NCBI RefSeq assembly: GCF_003203515.1
Contig: NZ_BGNG01000004.1
Coordinates: 248,001-312,000 of the forward strand
Direction: 5' to 3'
DNA from: Glaciecola sp. KUL10
GTDB taxonomy: Bacteria > Pseudomonadota > Gammaproteobacteria > Enterobacterales > Alteromonadaceae
Length of the DNA stretch: 64,000 nucleotides
Position numbers and translations under genes: made by a program
The notes under the pieces: generated by a model
Told to the model about the DNA's origin: nothing
The model's database searches: none
Seen by the model: only the letters and a program-made list of their open reading frames with translations
Shown: positions 19,584-28,339 of the stretch, one piece after another
Layout of the letters: the number at the start of each line of letters is the position of its first letter
How positions within the stretch are numbered: the first letter of the stretch is position 1

Positions 19584-19604
19584 GCTGGCGCTATCTGCGC
19601 CAGC
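19584..19604 (+). other. Stable intercistronic hairpin after the receptor gene
   Basis: GCTGGCGC and GCGCCAGC form a perfect 8-bp GC-rich stem around TATCT, 19 bp after the receptor stop. No T-run follows, so it is not a standard terminator. It could protect the receptor mRNA 3' end or attenuate the downstream enzymes. Confidence 0.6.
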
Positions 19605-19622
19605 TCATCTAAGGATTCAATC

Positions 19623-21146
19623 GTGAATAATATTTCAAATATCTTAATTGTTGGCGGCGGTACAGCAGGCTGGATGGCTGCTTGCTTGATGGCCCACCGT
19701 TGGCAGAATAAGTCATTGACGATAACACTGATCGAATCCGCAAATATTGGAACAGTTGGTGTAGGAGAAGGTTCAACGCCATTTCTTCGAGATTTTTTTG
19801 ACCAGTTGGGCATCGCTGAAACGACTTGGATGGCTGCCTGTGATGCAACGTATAAATGTGGAATTGAGTTTCCAGGTTGGTGCTCACATACAGGCCCTTC
19901 TTCCTACTTTCATCCATTTTATGGTGAAGCTGATACGCATTGTGTTGGCGAGTTTTTTGCGAGTTGTCAGCAACGTCGAGAGGGTTTTGATACACCGACA
20001 CATCCAAACGATTACTTTGTTAATAGCTATTTGGCTGAGCAGGGCAAAGGTCCTTACAAACAAGCTGGTTTAGCAAGTAATATCGAGTACGGTTATCATT
20101 TTGATGCCGCGAAGTTAGGCTTGTTTTTAGCTGAGCATGCTCGTTCATTAGGAGTGATTCACCTTCAAGATGAGGTTGAAAAAGTGAACGCAAGCAATGA
20201 AAAAATAGCATCTATTGCTACAAAGTCGTATGGATTACTCAAAGCCGACTTTTATGTTGACGCAACGGGTTTAAAAGGGCTATTGATTCAACAAACACTT
20301 GGCGAAAAGCTAATCTCTTATCAAGATTACCTACCCAACAATTCGGCTGTTGCCATTTCGACAGACTATTCTACTGATGAAACAAGTGATAAACGTTTTC
20401 AAGATATGAAAACGCAGACTTTATCTGAGGCCTTAGAACATGGTTGGATGTGGTCAATTCCCTTGCAGACAAGGTGCGGAAACGGCTATGTCTACAGTGA
20501 TCGATTTATTACAAAAACAGATGCAGAACAAAGACTTAGAAGACGTTTGGGGAATAATGATAAGCCAGCCTTACATTTATCCTGGACGCCCGGCCGTATA
20601 GAGCAGCATTGGAAAAACAATTGCCTAGCGGTGGGCTTGTCACAAGGTTTCTTAGAGCCATTAGAGGCTCCGATGTTAAATTTAATCCAGCAAACCTGTG
20701 AGAGTTTTGTTGAGCATTTCGAATCTCAAGATCAAAGTAACGCCGCCAAGCAATTCAATCAAACGATTAACAGTTTAATTGATGGTACCAGAGACTATTT
20801 GCAAGCCCATTATTTACTAAATACGAGAGATGACTCTGAGTATTGGATAAAGGCGCGAGAAAACCAACATATTAGTGCTGTACTTAGCGATATTATTTTT
20901 GCTTGGGATAACCCCGGTTCTTTTGAGCAAGCATTGATAAAGAATGCGAATCACTTGGCGTATGCAAAAACATCTTGGTATTGCATTTTTGCCGGTAAAG
21001 GACGCTTTACAGACGCACATAAACACTCTTTGAGACTCACCGAGAAGAAGCACAAAAAAGCGGTAGATATTTGTCAGAAAACCTCGCAGGACTTTATGTA
21101 CCAGACTGATTTGCTGAATACTGTTTCAACAAGGAGGGCGCTTTAA
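19623..21146 (+). CDS. Tryptophan-halogenase-like flavoprotein (second copy)
   Basis: A 507-aa paralogue of the flavoprotein on the other side of the control region. It has the FAD loop VGGGTAGWMAA, GVGEGSTPFL, the catalytic-type lysine K78 in DATYKCGIEF, the W-x-W-x-I-P signature as WMWSIP, and GLSQGFLEPLEAPML. The start is GTG 19623 with AAGG about 8 nt upstream; no ATG fits. Its stop overlaps the ATG of the hexosaminidase gene by one base, so it is translationally coupled to GlcNAc catabolism. The substrate is unknown; an oxidative or halogenating step in the locus is only inferred. Confidence 0.88.
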   Translation: MNNISNILIVGGGTAGWMAACLMAHRWQNKSLTITLIESANIGTVGVGEGSTPFLRDFFDQLGIAETTWMAACDATYKCGIEFPGWCSHTGPSSYFHPFYGEADTHCVGEFFASCQQRREGFDTPTHPNDYFVNSYLAEQGKGPYKQAGLASNIEYGYHFDAAKLGLFLAEHARSLGVIHLQDEVEKVNASNEKIASIATKSYGLLKADFYVDATGLKGLLIQQTLGEKLISYQDYLPNNSAVAISTDYSTDETSDKRFQDMKTQTLSEALEHGWMWSIPLQTRCGNGYVYSDRFITKTDAEQRLRRRLGNNDKPALHLSWTPGRIEQHWKNNCLAVGLSQGFLEPLEAPMLNLIQQTCESFVEHFESQDQSNAAKQFNQTINSLIDGTRDYLQAHYLLNTRDDSEYWIKARENQHISAVLSDIIFAWDNPGSFEQALIKNANHLAYAKTSWYCIFAGKGRFTDAHKHSLRLTEKKHKKAVDICQKTSQDFMYQTDLLNTVSTRRAL

Positions 21147-23818
21147 TGTCGCCGCATACAAATAAACTATCTCTGCTAAAGGCTGTGCGCGTTACTGCGA
21201 TGTTTTTAGCGTTAACAAGCTTAAGTGCTTGTAATAAAGCTATAAATCAAGGGGAGGCAAGTCAAAAAAAACCTACTCAAACACATGCGATGGTGAGCGA
21301 GTCTGACATAGTAGACAATGCTGAAAACATGAGCGTTACCTATCAAGTATTAAGCAACACAACAAAGCTTGATTGCGATATTTCCCAAGAGACCAAAGAC
21401 TGTTATGCATCTGAGTTACGACTTAGGTTTACCAAAGATTTACCTGCTTCTGGTTGGTTCATCCTGTTCTCGCATTTATCCCCTGTGCAACAAACAACAA
21501 GTGATGCGTTTGATATTCAGCGATTAAACGGTGATTTACATAAACTATCACCAAAAAAGCCAATTAAAGCTGAGCAAGATTACTTAATAGCCTTAGTCAG
21601 TCAGTTTTGGTCTGTCTCTCGTTCAGATGTGCTTCCCAATTACTTCTTTGTTTATCACGACACAAAAACTAAGGTGATTGAAGCAAGTAAAGAAGCACTG
21701 CCGACAGAACTTGAATTAAACAGCTCATACTTACCTTATGCTAATCATGCGGGACATTTTAATACAGATGAGCAGTATAAACGCTTACCCGATGACCAAA
21801 CACAAAAAGCTAGTGCTGCTTCGATATATCTGCGAAACAAGGCTATCATCGAAGCTGCAAGCGATGGCCAGCAAGTTAGCAACACACGGATCATTCCTCA
21901 AATATCTAAAATTAATGTAAACGATAAACAGATCAGCCTGAAAAACGGTTTGAATATCCTGTGGCCAGAGACTGATTTAATCGCTGATAGTGAAAAATCA
22001 GTAATTGACAATCTGTTGAGCGAATTTGCCCTGTTACAAGATGAAAATGGCATACCGGTTTCTATAGAACTTGACCCCAACACCACTTCTCTTTCTGATG
22101 ACTCTTATTCAATGGTAGTGTCAGAGCAAGGTCTTGAAGTTAGCTCAGTAAGCATGGCTGGAATTTCTTATGCGTTTGTTAGTTTGATGCAACTTATTGA
22201 TGACGACCAACACCTGTACGTTGGTGAGTATCTAGATCAGCCTGAGTATCCATTTCGAGGCGTACACCTTGATGTTGCAAGAAACTTTAGGAGCATTGAT
22301 TTTGTTAAAACGCTCATCAAACAAATGCATTTTTTAAAGCTGAACAAACTGCATCTTCATCTAGCTGATGACGAGGGTTGGCGGCTTGAAGTAGATGGCT
22401 TGCCAGAGCTCACTCAAATAGGTGGATTTCGTTGTTTTGACCCAAGCGAGCGCACTTGTTTGTTGCCTCAACTTGGCAGTGGGCCGGACCGTGAGTCGCA
22501 CGTCAATGGATTCTACACAAATTCAGATTATATATCGTTGCTCCAATACGCTGCGAAACATCATGTTGAAGTTATTCCTTCATTAGATATGCCGGGACAC
22601 TCGCGAGCCGCTGTCAAAGCAATGGAGGCAAGATATAAGCGCCTTGAAAGCGAGGAAGATCTCGTCGGTGCAAAGCAGTACTTGCTATCAGATTTTGCAG
22701 ACACAACAAAGTACTCTTCAGTGCAGCACTATAATGATAATACGATTAATCCTTGTTTGCCATCTACTTACGCTTTTGTCGATAAGGTGTTTGGTCATCT
22801 AATCAAGCTTCATCAAGATGCAGATGTGCCTCTTACGCGATATCACATAGGAGCAGATGAAACCGCAGGCGCTTGGTTTGAGTCTCCTGTTTGTGAAGCA
22901 TTTATAGCCAGCGAGGTTGAGCTTAATAAAACTGAAGACTTGACGCCGTACTTTATTAAACGTGTAGCTAGCCTAGTTGAATCACATGGCGTCATTGCCG
23001 GTGGTTGGAGTGATGGCATGAGCAATGTGGATAAGGCAGGCATTCAGCGCATGCAAGTTAACGTTTGGGACCCATTAATGTTTGGTGGCCACAAGGGGGC
23101 GCATAAGTTTGCGAATGCAAATTGGCGCACGATTCTGTCGTTCCCAGATGTATTGTATTTTGATTTTCCGTATGCGGCTCACCCTGAAGAACATGGTTAC
23201 TATTGGGCAACAAGAGCGACCGACAGCTTTAAGGTATTTCAGTTTAATTCAAAGTTCATCACCGAAAACAAAAGGCTTTGGGTCGATAGAATGGGTAAGC
23301 CATTTCCCAGTGACCCAAAATCGTATCCAAATATTGATGAAAGCGGCTCGGTCGAAGGCATACAGGCGCACCTTTGGAGTGAAGTAGTTAGACACGATAG
23401 TGTGGCGCAATATATGTATTTTCCGCGTCTAGCGAGTGTGGCAGAGCGAGCGTGGACTGCTCCAAATTGGCAAGTGGATTCGCCAAACTTAACTGATACG
23501 GAAATAAATCAGTCTATTAGCGACGATTGGAAGGGTTTCAGTTTCGCTTTAGTCAATCGCGTTTTACCTTATTTAGAACAGCAAAATATAGTATTTCGAG
23601 TACCGCCTCCGGGTGTTGTTCACGACGGTGAGCGGCTATTGATAAACCATATTTATGGTGAAATGAATTTTGAATACAAGCAAGACGGCGAGTGGATACC
23701 TTATGACCCAGCCAAAGCGCCGAGTTCAGCTGAATATGTAAGAGCAGGTGTACCAAAAACTGAGCGTTATAGTCGGTCGATGTCAATCAGTGACATTCAA
23801 GCCGCTACCGAGCAATAA
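21146..23818 (+). CDS. hex: Beta-N-acetylhexosaminidase, GH20 lipoprotein
   Basis: The 890-aa exo-enzyme releases GlcNAc from chitooligosaccharides. The signal peptide ends in the lipobox LSAC (about residue 29), placing it on the outer membrane. Domains in order are a chitobiase-type carbohydrate-binding N-domain (about 45-180), a GH20 b-like domain (about 245-365), the (beta/alpha)8 barrel with HIGADE at 567-572 (D571 and E572 form the acid/base pair), and a C-terminal Ig-like tail. Translation starts at ATG with a strong AAGGAGGG. It overlaps the preceding halogenase stop by 1 bp and is followed within a few bases by nagK. The position in the Nag operon agrees with its role. Confidence 0.95.
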   Translation: MSPHTNKLSLLKAVRVTAMFLALTSLSACNKAINQGEASQKKPTQTHAMVSESDIVDNAENMSVTYQVLSNTTKLDCDISQETKDCYASELRLRFTKDLPASGWFILFSHLSPVQQTTSDAFDIQRLNGDLHKLSPKKPIKAEQDYLIALVSQFWSVSRSDVLPNYFFVYHDTKTKVIEASKEALPTELELNSSYLPYANHAGHFNTDEQYKRLPDDQTQKASAASIYLRNKAIIEAASDGQQVSNTRIIPQISKINVNDKQISLKNGLNILWPETDLIADSEKSVIDNLLSEFALLQDENGIPVSIELDPNTTSLSDDSYSMVVSEQGLEVSSVSMAGISYAFVSLMQLIDDDQHLYVGEYLDQPEYPFRGVHLDVARNFRSIDFVKTLIKQMHFLKLNKLHLHLADDEGWRLEVDGLPELTQIGGFRCFDPSERTCLLPQLGSGPDRESHVNGFYTNSDYISLLQYAAKHHVEVIPSLDMPGHSRAAVKAMEARYKRLESEEDLVGAKQYLLSDFADTTKYSSVQHYNDNTINPCLPSTYAFVDKVFGHLIKLHQDADVPLTRYHIGADETAGAWFESPVCEAFIASEVELNKTEDLTPYFIKRVASLVESHGVIAGGWSDGMSNVDKAGIQRMQVNVWDPLMFGGHKGAHKFANANWRTILSFPDVLYFDFPYAAHPEEHGYYWATRATDSFKVFQFNSKFITENKRLWVDRMGKPFPSDPKSYPNIDESGSVEGIQAHLWSEVVRHDSVAQYMYFPRLASVAERAWTAPNWQVDSPNLTDTEINQSISDDWKGFSFALVNRVLPYLEQQNIVFRVPPPGVVHDGERLLINHIYGEMNFEYKQDGEWIPYDPAKAPSSAEYVRAGVPKTERYSRSMSISDIQAATEQ

Positions 23819-23821
23819 AAG

Positions 23822-24742
23822 ATGATCAAGGAATTAAATGTGAGCGAAATCAGCCTAGAAGGCAATTTATTCGTCGGAATCGATGGTGGCGGTACAAAAT
23901 GCAAAGCGCGTTTAGAAAATGAAAAAGGGCAACTGTTAGCTGAAGCGATGACTGGACCGGCAAATGCAGCAAGAGATCTGTCTGGCAGTATTAAAAACAT
24001 TATCAGAGCTTGCGAAATGTGCTTGAAATCTGCAGGTCTGGCACAGGAAAGGCTACAAGATCTTCATGTAGGTATTGGCCTAGCCGGTATTAATATTCCC
24101 AGCGTGAAAGCCGCGTTTGAAGAGATAAAGCTTCCTTTTGCAAGCTACCAAGTAACGACCGATTTGCATATAGCATGTTTGGGCGCTCACAAGGGGCAGT
24201 CCGGCACGGTTGTTATTGTGGGAACCGGTTCTTCTGGAATTGCAGTTAATAGCGAGTATCAAGTGATTCTAGGAGGTCATGGATTTCAGGTTGGCGATAA
24301 GGGCAGTGGTGCGTGGATAGGTAAAACAGCACTTGCTCATTGCTTAGAAGCCTTAGATGGTATTGTTGAGCCAAACTCGCTGACTCATGCCATTATGTCT
24401 CATCTTGACTGTAATAAAACGATCGATTTGGTGGCGAAAACAGTGTCTGCACCACCTTCATTTTTTGCATCTCTTTCGCCATTAGTGTTTGAATTAGCAA
24501 ATAATAATCAAAAGGAAGCCCTAAGTATCGTAGAAGAAGCCGCACATTATATTAGCAAACTGAGTGCTCAGCTTTTACAGCATAGTCCTTCAAGATTATC
24601 GTTTATTGGTGGCGTATCAATTGCACTAAGCGAGTATTTTCCAGAAGCACTTAAGTCACAAATTTTACCTGCTCAACTGCCACCTGAGTCTGGCGCAATC
24701 CTATTTATTAAATCAACCCAAATTATTGAGAGCTTTTCATGA
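23822..24742 (+). CDS. nagK: N-acetylglucosamine kinase (BadF/BadG-type)
   Basis: The 306-aa ASKHA-fold kinase phosphorylates GlcNAc to GlcNAc-6-phosphate in the cytoplasm. The phosphate-1 loop GIDGGGTKCKARL is near residue 20 and VIVGTGSSGIAV near residue 128. This is the ATP-dependent route used when GlcNAc enters by a permease and not a PTS. GTG 23840 (300 aa) has AAGGA 7 nt upstream and may be the true start in place of ATG 23822. The last 4 bp overlap nagB-II (ATGA). The assignment is supported by both motif and operon. Confidence 0.9.
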   Translation: MIKELNVSEISLEGNLFVGIDGGGTKCKARLENEKGQLLAEAMTGPANAARDLSGSIKNIIRACEMCLKSAGLAQERLQDLHVGIGLAGINIPSVKAAFEEIKLPFASYQVTTDLHIACLGAHKGQSGTVVIVGTGSSGIAVNSEYQVILGGHGFQVGDKGSGAWIGKTALAHCLEALDGIVEPNSLTHAIMSHLDCNKTIDLVAKTVSAPPSFFASLSPLVFELANNNQKEALSIVEEAAHYISKLSAQLLQHSPSRLSFIGGVSIALSEYFPEALKSQILPAQLPPESGAILFIKSTQIIESFS

Positions 24743-25737
24743 GTCAAACTTTAATGGCCAAAGAGGCCGCGCAAGCACCCGACGTTATAGAGCAGCAGTT
24801 TGAACTAAATCAAGCACGTATATTGGATTTAGTCAGTAAAGTTAAGGCCTTTGCTCCTAAGTTTGTTTACATTGTTGGAAGAGGTTCATCAGACCACGCA
24901 GGCGTATTTGCTAAATATTTAATTGAGGTTGAAATGGGAATTCCTGTTTCGTCTTCGGCACCTTCCGTGCAAAGTATCTACAAGCAGGACTTAAACTTAG
25001 AAAATGCCTTGGTTTTAGTGATTTCTCAGTCAGGAGGAAGCCCAGATATTATCGCCCAAGCCAAGTCAGCTAAGCTGAGAGGTGCCTTAACCGTTGCATT
25101 GATAAACGCACCTAATTCACCGCTAAGTGAAGTGGTAGACATCGAAGTGCCGCTACATGCTGGAAGTGAACAGGCTATCGCCGCTACAAAAAGCTATTTA
25201 GCGACCTTAAGTGCGATTATCCATTTTGTTGCAGTGTGGAAAAATGACTCGAAGTTGGTTGATGGCTTAGTGCGTTTACCTGCTCAGATGCGTGAAATTG
25301 TCAATCAAGCGCCGCGTCTTCAAGTTGCAAACTTTAATAAGGTGAAGCATTGTGTGGTGACGGGAAGGGGCTTTGGGTACGCAATAGCAAGAGAATTTGC
25401 ACTGAAGCTCAAAGAGGTATTGAGTATTCATGCTGAGGCGTTTTCTAGCGCTGAATTTTTGCATGGTCCGGTCACACTCGTCGAGAACCAACTAGCGATT
25501 ATTGATTTGTGTATCAAAGATGAATCTTATGACTCTCACAAAGCGCTCATGCAAGACATCAACAGTCGAGGTGCATTGACGACGATCATTGATATTGACA
25601 ATGACTGGTGTCATCCGAGATGTCTACCATTGTTGTTAATGCAGGGGTTTTACTTAGATATAGAAAGGATTGCTCGCGAACAAGGATTAAATCCAGATGA
25701 ACCACCGGGACTCAAAAAAGTTACCAAAACGCTCTAA
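24739..25737 (+). CDS. nagB-II: Glucosamine-6-phosphate deaminase, SIS-domain type (NagB-II)
   Basis: A 332-aa protein with two SIS sugar-isomerase domains. The first contains YIVGRGSSDHAGVFAKYLIE and VISQSGGSPDI, and the second VVTGRGFGYAIAREFALKLKE with AEAFSSAEFLHGP. It resembles the isomerase half of GlmS without the glutaminase, as in the non-orthologous deaminase NagB-II of Shewanella. It converts glucosamine-6-P to fructose-6-P and ammonia. The overlap with nagK and the 12-bp gap to nagA show an operon. An AgaS-type role is the alternative, but the neighbours favour GlcNAc. Confidence 0.92.
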   Translation: MSQTLMAKEAAQAPDVIEQQFELNQARILDLVSKVKAFAPKFVYIVGRGSSDHAGVFAKYLIEVEMGIPVSSSAPSVQSIYKQDLNLENALVLVISQSGGSPDIIAQAKSAKLRGALTVALINAPNSPLSEVVDIEVPLHAGSEQAIAATKSYLATLSAIIHFVAVWKNDSKLVDGLVRLPAQMREIVNQAPRLQVANFNKVKHCVVTGRGFGYAIAREFALKLKEVLSIHAEAFSSAEFLHGPVTLVENQLAIIDLCIKDESYDSHKALMQDINSRGALTTIIDIDNDWCHPRCLPLLLMQGFYLDIERIAREQGLNPDEPPGLKKVTKTL

Positions 25738-25749
25738 GGGTATAGTTAA

Positions 25750-26862
25750 ATGAAGTACTTTGTTAAACGTTTATTTGATGGTAAGCAGTTCAAGCAAAAC
25801 CAGCTTATTACCGTTGAAAATGGCAAAGTCGCCTCACTTTCTTCGTCAGACAATGATGAAGATGTTCAGGTGATTGAGGGCATACTTGCGCCCGCTTATA
25901 TCGACGTTCAAGTAAATGGAGGCGGAGGCGCATTGCTCAACAATGAGCCTAGTTTAAGCACCATCAAAACCATGTTAAAGGCGCACCAGCAATTTGGTAC
26001 AGGTTCAATGTTGCCAACATTAATTACCGATGATATCGACGTTATGAAACGCACCGCTGATGCAGTGGCTAGTGCGATAGCACAGGGTGTTAAAGGCGTG
26101 ATTGGCGTTCACTTTGAAGGGCCTCATTTAAGTGGTCCACGAAAAGGTATTCATCCGCTTGAGCATATCCGAAAAATTACAGACGAAGAAATGAAGATCT
26201 TTACACGTAAAGATCTGGGACAGGTGTGTGTCACCGTTGCTCCAGAAAATGTTTCTCTAGCATGTATTGAATCGTTAGTACGTGAGAATGTTATTGTTTC
26301 CCTAGGACACTCTAACGCTAGCGATCAGCAAACTTTTGATGCTATTGAGGCTGGGGCAACGGGCTTTACACACTTGTTTAATGCTATGTCTCCTTTAACT
26401 AGCCGAGCTAGCGGGGTCGTAGGGGCTGCCTTGCTTGATGACTCTGCATATTGCGGTTTGATTGTCGATAACGAGCACGTGAGTATCAACAGTTGTAAGT
26501 TGGCGATTAAATGTAAGGGGCCTGAAAAAATAATGCTTGTCACCGACGCCATGGCTCATGTGGGGAGTTCGGATACTACCTTGCCATTTGCAGGTATGGA
26601 TATAACGCGCGTTGGCAACAAGTTGACGATTGAAGGAGGCACGCTTGCTGGCTCTGCCTTGGATATGGAAACAGCTGTCAAAAATGCAGTGAATTTACTT
26701 GGATGCTCCATTGGGCAAGCCTTACAAATGGCCACGTCTACACCTGCTGCATTTTTGAATATGCAAGCTCAAAAAGGCGCTATTGATATCGGTCTGGACG
26801 CAGACTGGGTGCAGTTAGACGATTCATTAAGTGTTACAAGGCTATTTATCGCAGGGCAATGA
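25750..26862 (+). CDS. nagA: N-acetylglucosamine-6-phosphate deacetylase
   Basis: The 370-aa amidohydrolase-fold enzyme deacetylates GlcNAc-6-P to glucosamine-6-P. It shows the metal and substrate motifs of NagA: DVQVNGGGG (about 55), GVHFEGPHLSGPRKG (about 122), VSLGHSNAS (about 185), THLFNAMSPL (about 205) and VTDAMAHVGS (about 264). The length is normal. It lies between nagB-II and the permease, providing the middle step of the pathway. Soluble and cytoplasmic. Confidence 0.96.
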   Translation: MKYFVKRLFDGKQFKQNQLITVENGKVASLSSSDNDEDVQVIEGILAPAYIDVQVNGGGGALLNNEPSLSTIKTMLKAHQQFGTGSMLPTLITDDIDVMKRTADAVASAIAQGVKGVIGVHFEGPHLSGPRKGIHPLEHIRKITDEEMKIFTRKDLGQVCVTVAPENVSLACIESLVRENVIVSLGHSNASDQQTFDAIEAGATGFTHLFNAMSPLTSRASGVVGAALLDDSAYCGLIVDNEHVSINSCKLAIKCKGPEKIMLVTDAMAHVGSSDTTLPFAGMDITRVGNKLTIEGGTLAGSALDMETAVKNAVNLLGCSIGQALQMATSTPAAFLNMQAQKGAIDIGLDADWVQLDDSLSVTRLFIAGQ

Positions 26863-26932
26863 AACTAAGCGTAATTGTCCTTTAAAATTAACAATTTAAA
26901 ACCACACGCTAATCAGCAAAAAGAGAATTAAT

Positions 26933-28255
26933 ATGCAGAAGTCGGTGTCATCTACAACTACAGAAAATAACAGCAGTAGCTTAGGGCCTATGGCCATTAT
27001 AGGCGTTTTGTTTTTTCTATTTGGGTTTATAACTTGGTTGAACGGCGCTTTAATTCCGTTTTTGCAAATCGTATGCGACCTTAGCGAACCTGAAGCGCTT
27101 TTCATTGCATTTGCCTTTTATATTGCTTACGTCGTCATGGCACTACCTATGTCGTGGGTACTCGATAAAACAGGCTATAAAAACGGGATGGCACTTGGTC
27201 TAGTGACAATAGCCCTTGGGTGTTTGTTATTCATACCCGCCGCATTCACACAGGCATTTTCGGTCTTTTTATTGGCGCAATTTATCGTTGGAACGGGTTT
27301 AACAATTTTACAAACTGCCTCTAACCCTTACATTGTTAAAATTGGACCTAGCGAAACGGCTGCGGTTCGTATATCAATCATGGGCTTGTTGAATAAGTTT
27401 GCTGGTTTTCTCGCGCCAATTGTTTTTACGGCCTTGGTATTAAATGACTTTTCTAATGTAAATACACAGTTTATCGAAACACTTTCACCAGTAGACAAAC
27501 AGGCAAAAATAGAAGCCCTATCCAATGCTTTGGTAATGCCTTACCTATACATGACAGGTGTTTTGCTAGTGTTAGCAGCGTTGTTAAAGCGTTCATCTCT
27601 TCCAGAGTTAGATCTTGAAAAGCTAGATAGCGATGAAGAAGAAGCCAAGGGTTTGATGTCTCACCCACAACTCGTTTTGGGCGTTGTCACACTTTTCTTA
27701 TATGTGGGTGTTGAAGTCATCGCAGGAGACACAATTGGTCTATTTGGCTCGCAATTGGGAGTGGCCAACGCAACCTCGCTGACTTCTTACACCATGGCCT
27801 TTATGGTTGTTGGGTATCTTATTGGCTTGGCGGTTATTCCTCGCTTTATCAATCAGGCTCAAGCATTAGCGGGTTCAGCTATGTTGGGAATTGTGCTAAG
27901 TGTGTTGATAATCTTTGCTGACAACCAATCAACTCTGATCTCTGAAATACTTTGGGGGTGGACTGGCGCGCCAACGCTACCCAACAGCATCAGTCTGATT
28001 GCTATTCTGGGGTTTGCAAATGCGATGGTATGGCCTGCTGTTTGGCCTTTAGCATTGGAAGGTCTAAATAAATTAACCGCAAAAGCATCGGCTTTACTGA
28101 TTATGGGTATTTCGGGTGGGGCAATTTTACCCGTTGTATACGGCTATATCGCTGAGTCAGCTGGCAATCAGAGCGCTTACTGGATGATGTTGCCTTGTTA
28201 CGGCTTCATTTTATTTTATGCACTCTCTGGTCATAAAAAGCGCCGTTGGCGCTGA
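26933..28255 (+). CDS. nagP: MFS sugar permease NagP (FucP/GluP-like)
   Basis: A 440-aa inner-membrane transporter with about 12 hydrophobic helices. The helix-1 region LFFLFGFITWLNGALIPFLQ and the WVLDKTGYKNGMALGL and QTASNPYIVKIGP segments are typical of the fucose/glucose permease branch of the MFS. In Shewanella-type pathways a member of this family, NagP, takes up GlcNAc. It follows nagA by 70 bp with AAAGAGA before the ATG, and no separate operator was seen, so it is probably read from the receptor promoter. GlcNAc specificity is inferred from context. Confidence 0.9.
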   Translation: MQKSVSSTTTENNSSSLGPMAIIGVLFFLFGFITWLNGALIPFLQIVCDLSEPEALFIAFAFYIAYVVMALPMSWVLDKTGYKNGMALGLVTIALGCLLFIPAAFTQAFSVFLLAQFIVGTGLTILQTASNPYIVKIGPSETAAVRISIMGLLNKFAGFLAPIVFTALVLNDFSNVNTQFIETLSPVDKQAKIEALSNALVMPYLYMTGVLLVLAALLKRSSLPELDLEKLDSDEEEAKGLMSHPQLVLGVVTLFLYVGVEVIAGDTIGLFGSQLGVANATSLTSYTMAFMVVGYLIGLAVIPRFINQAQALAGSAMLGIVLSVLIIFADNQSTLISEILWGWTGAPTLPNSISLIAILGFANAMVWPAVWPLALEGLNKLTAKASALLIMGISGGAILPVVYGYIAESAGNQSAYWMMLPCYGFILFYALSGHKKRRWR

Positions 28256-28265
28256 TTTTCTCCGT

Positions 28266-28310
28266 CAGTGCAAATCGCTTGTCAATCAAGTTGATTTGCA
28301 CTGGCTTTTT
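28266..28310 (+). terminator. Intrinsic terminator of the Nag operon
   Basis: A perfect 11-bp stem, CAGTGCAAATC with GATTTGCACTG (to 28303), encloses a second small stem CTTG/CAAG. GC and a T5 run (28306-28310) follow. A smaller hairpin AGCGCC-GTT-GGCGCT at 28239-28253 overlaps the nagP stop. The two may act together. Confidence 0.85.
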
Positions 28311-28339
28311 ACTTTTCTTGAAGGATTAGTTAATCAAGA

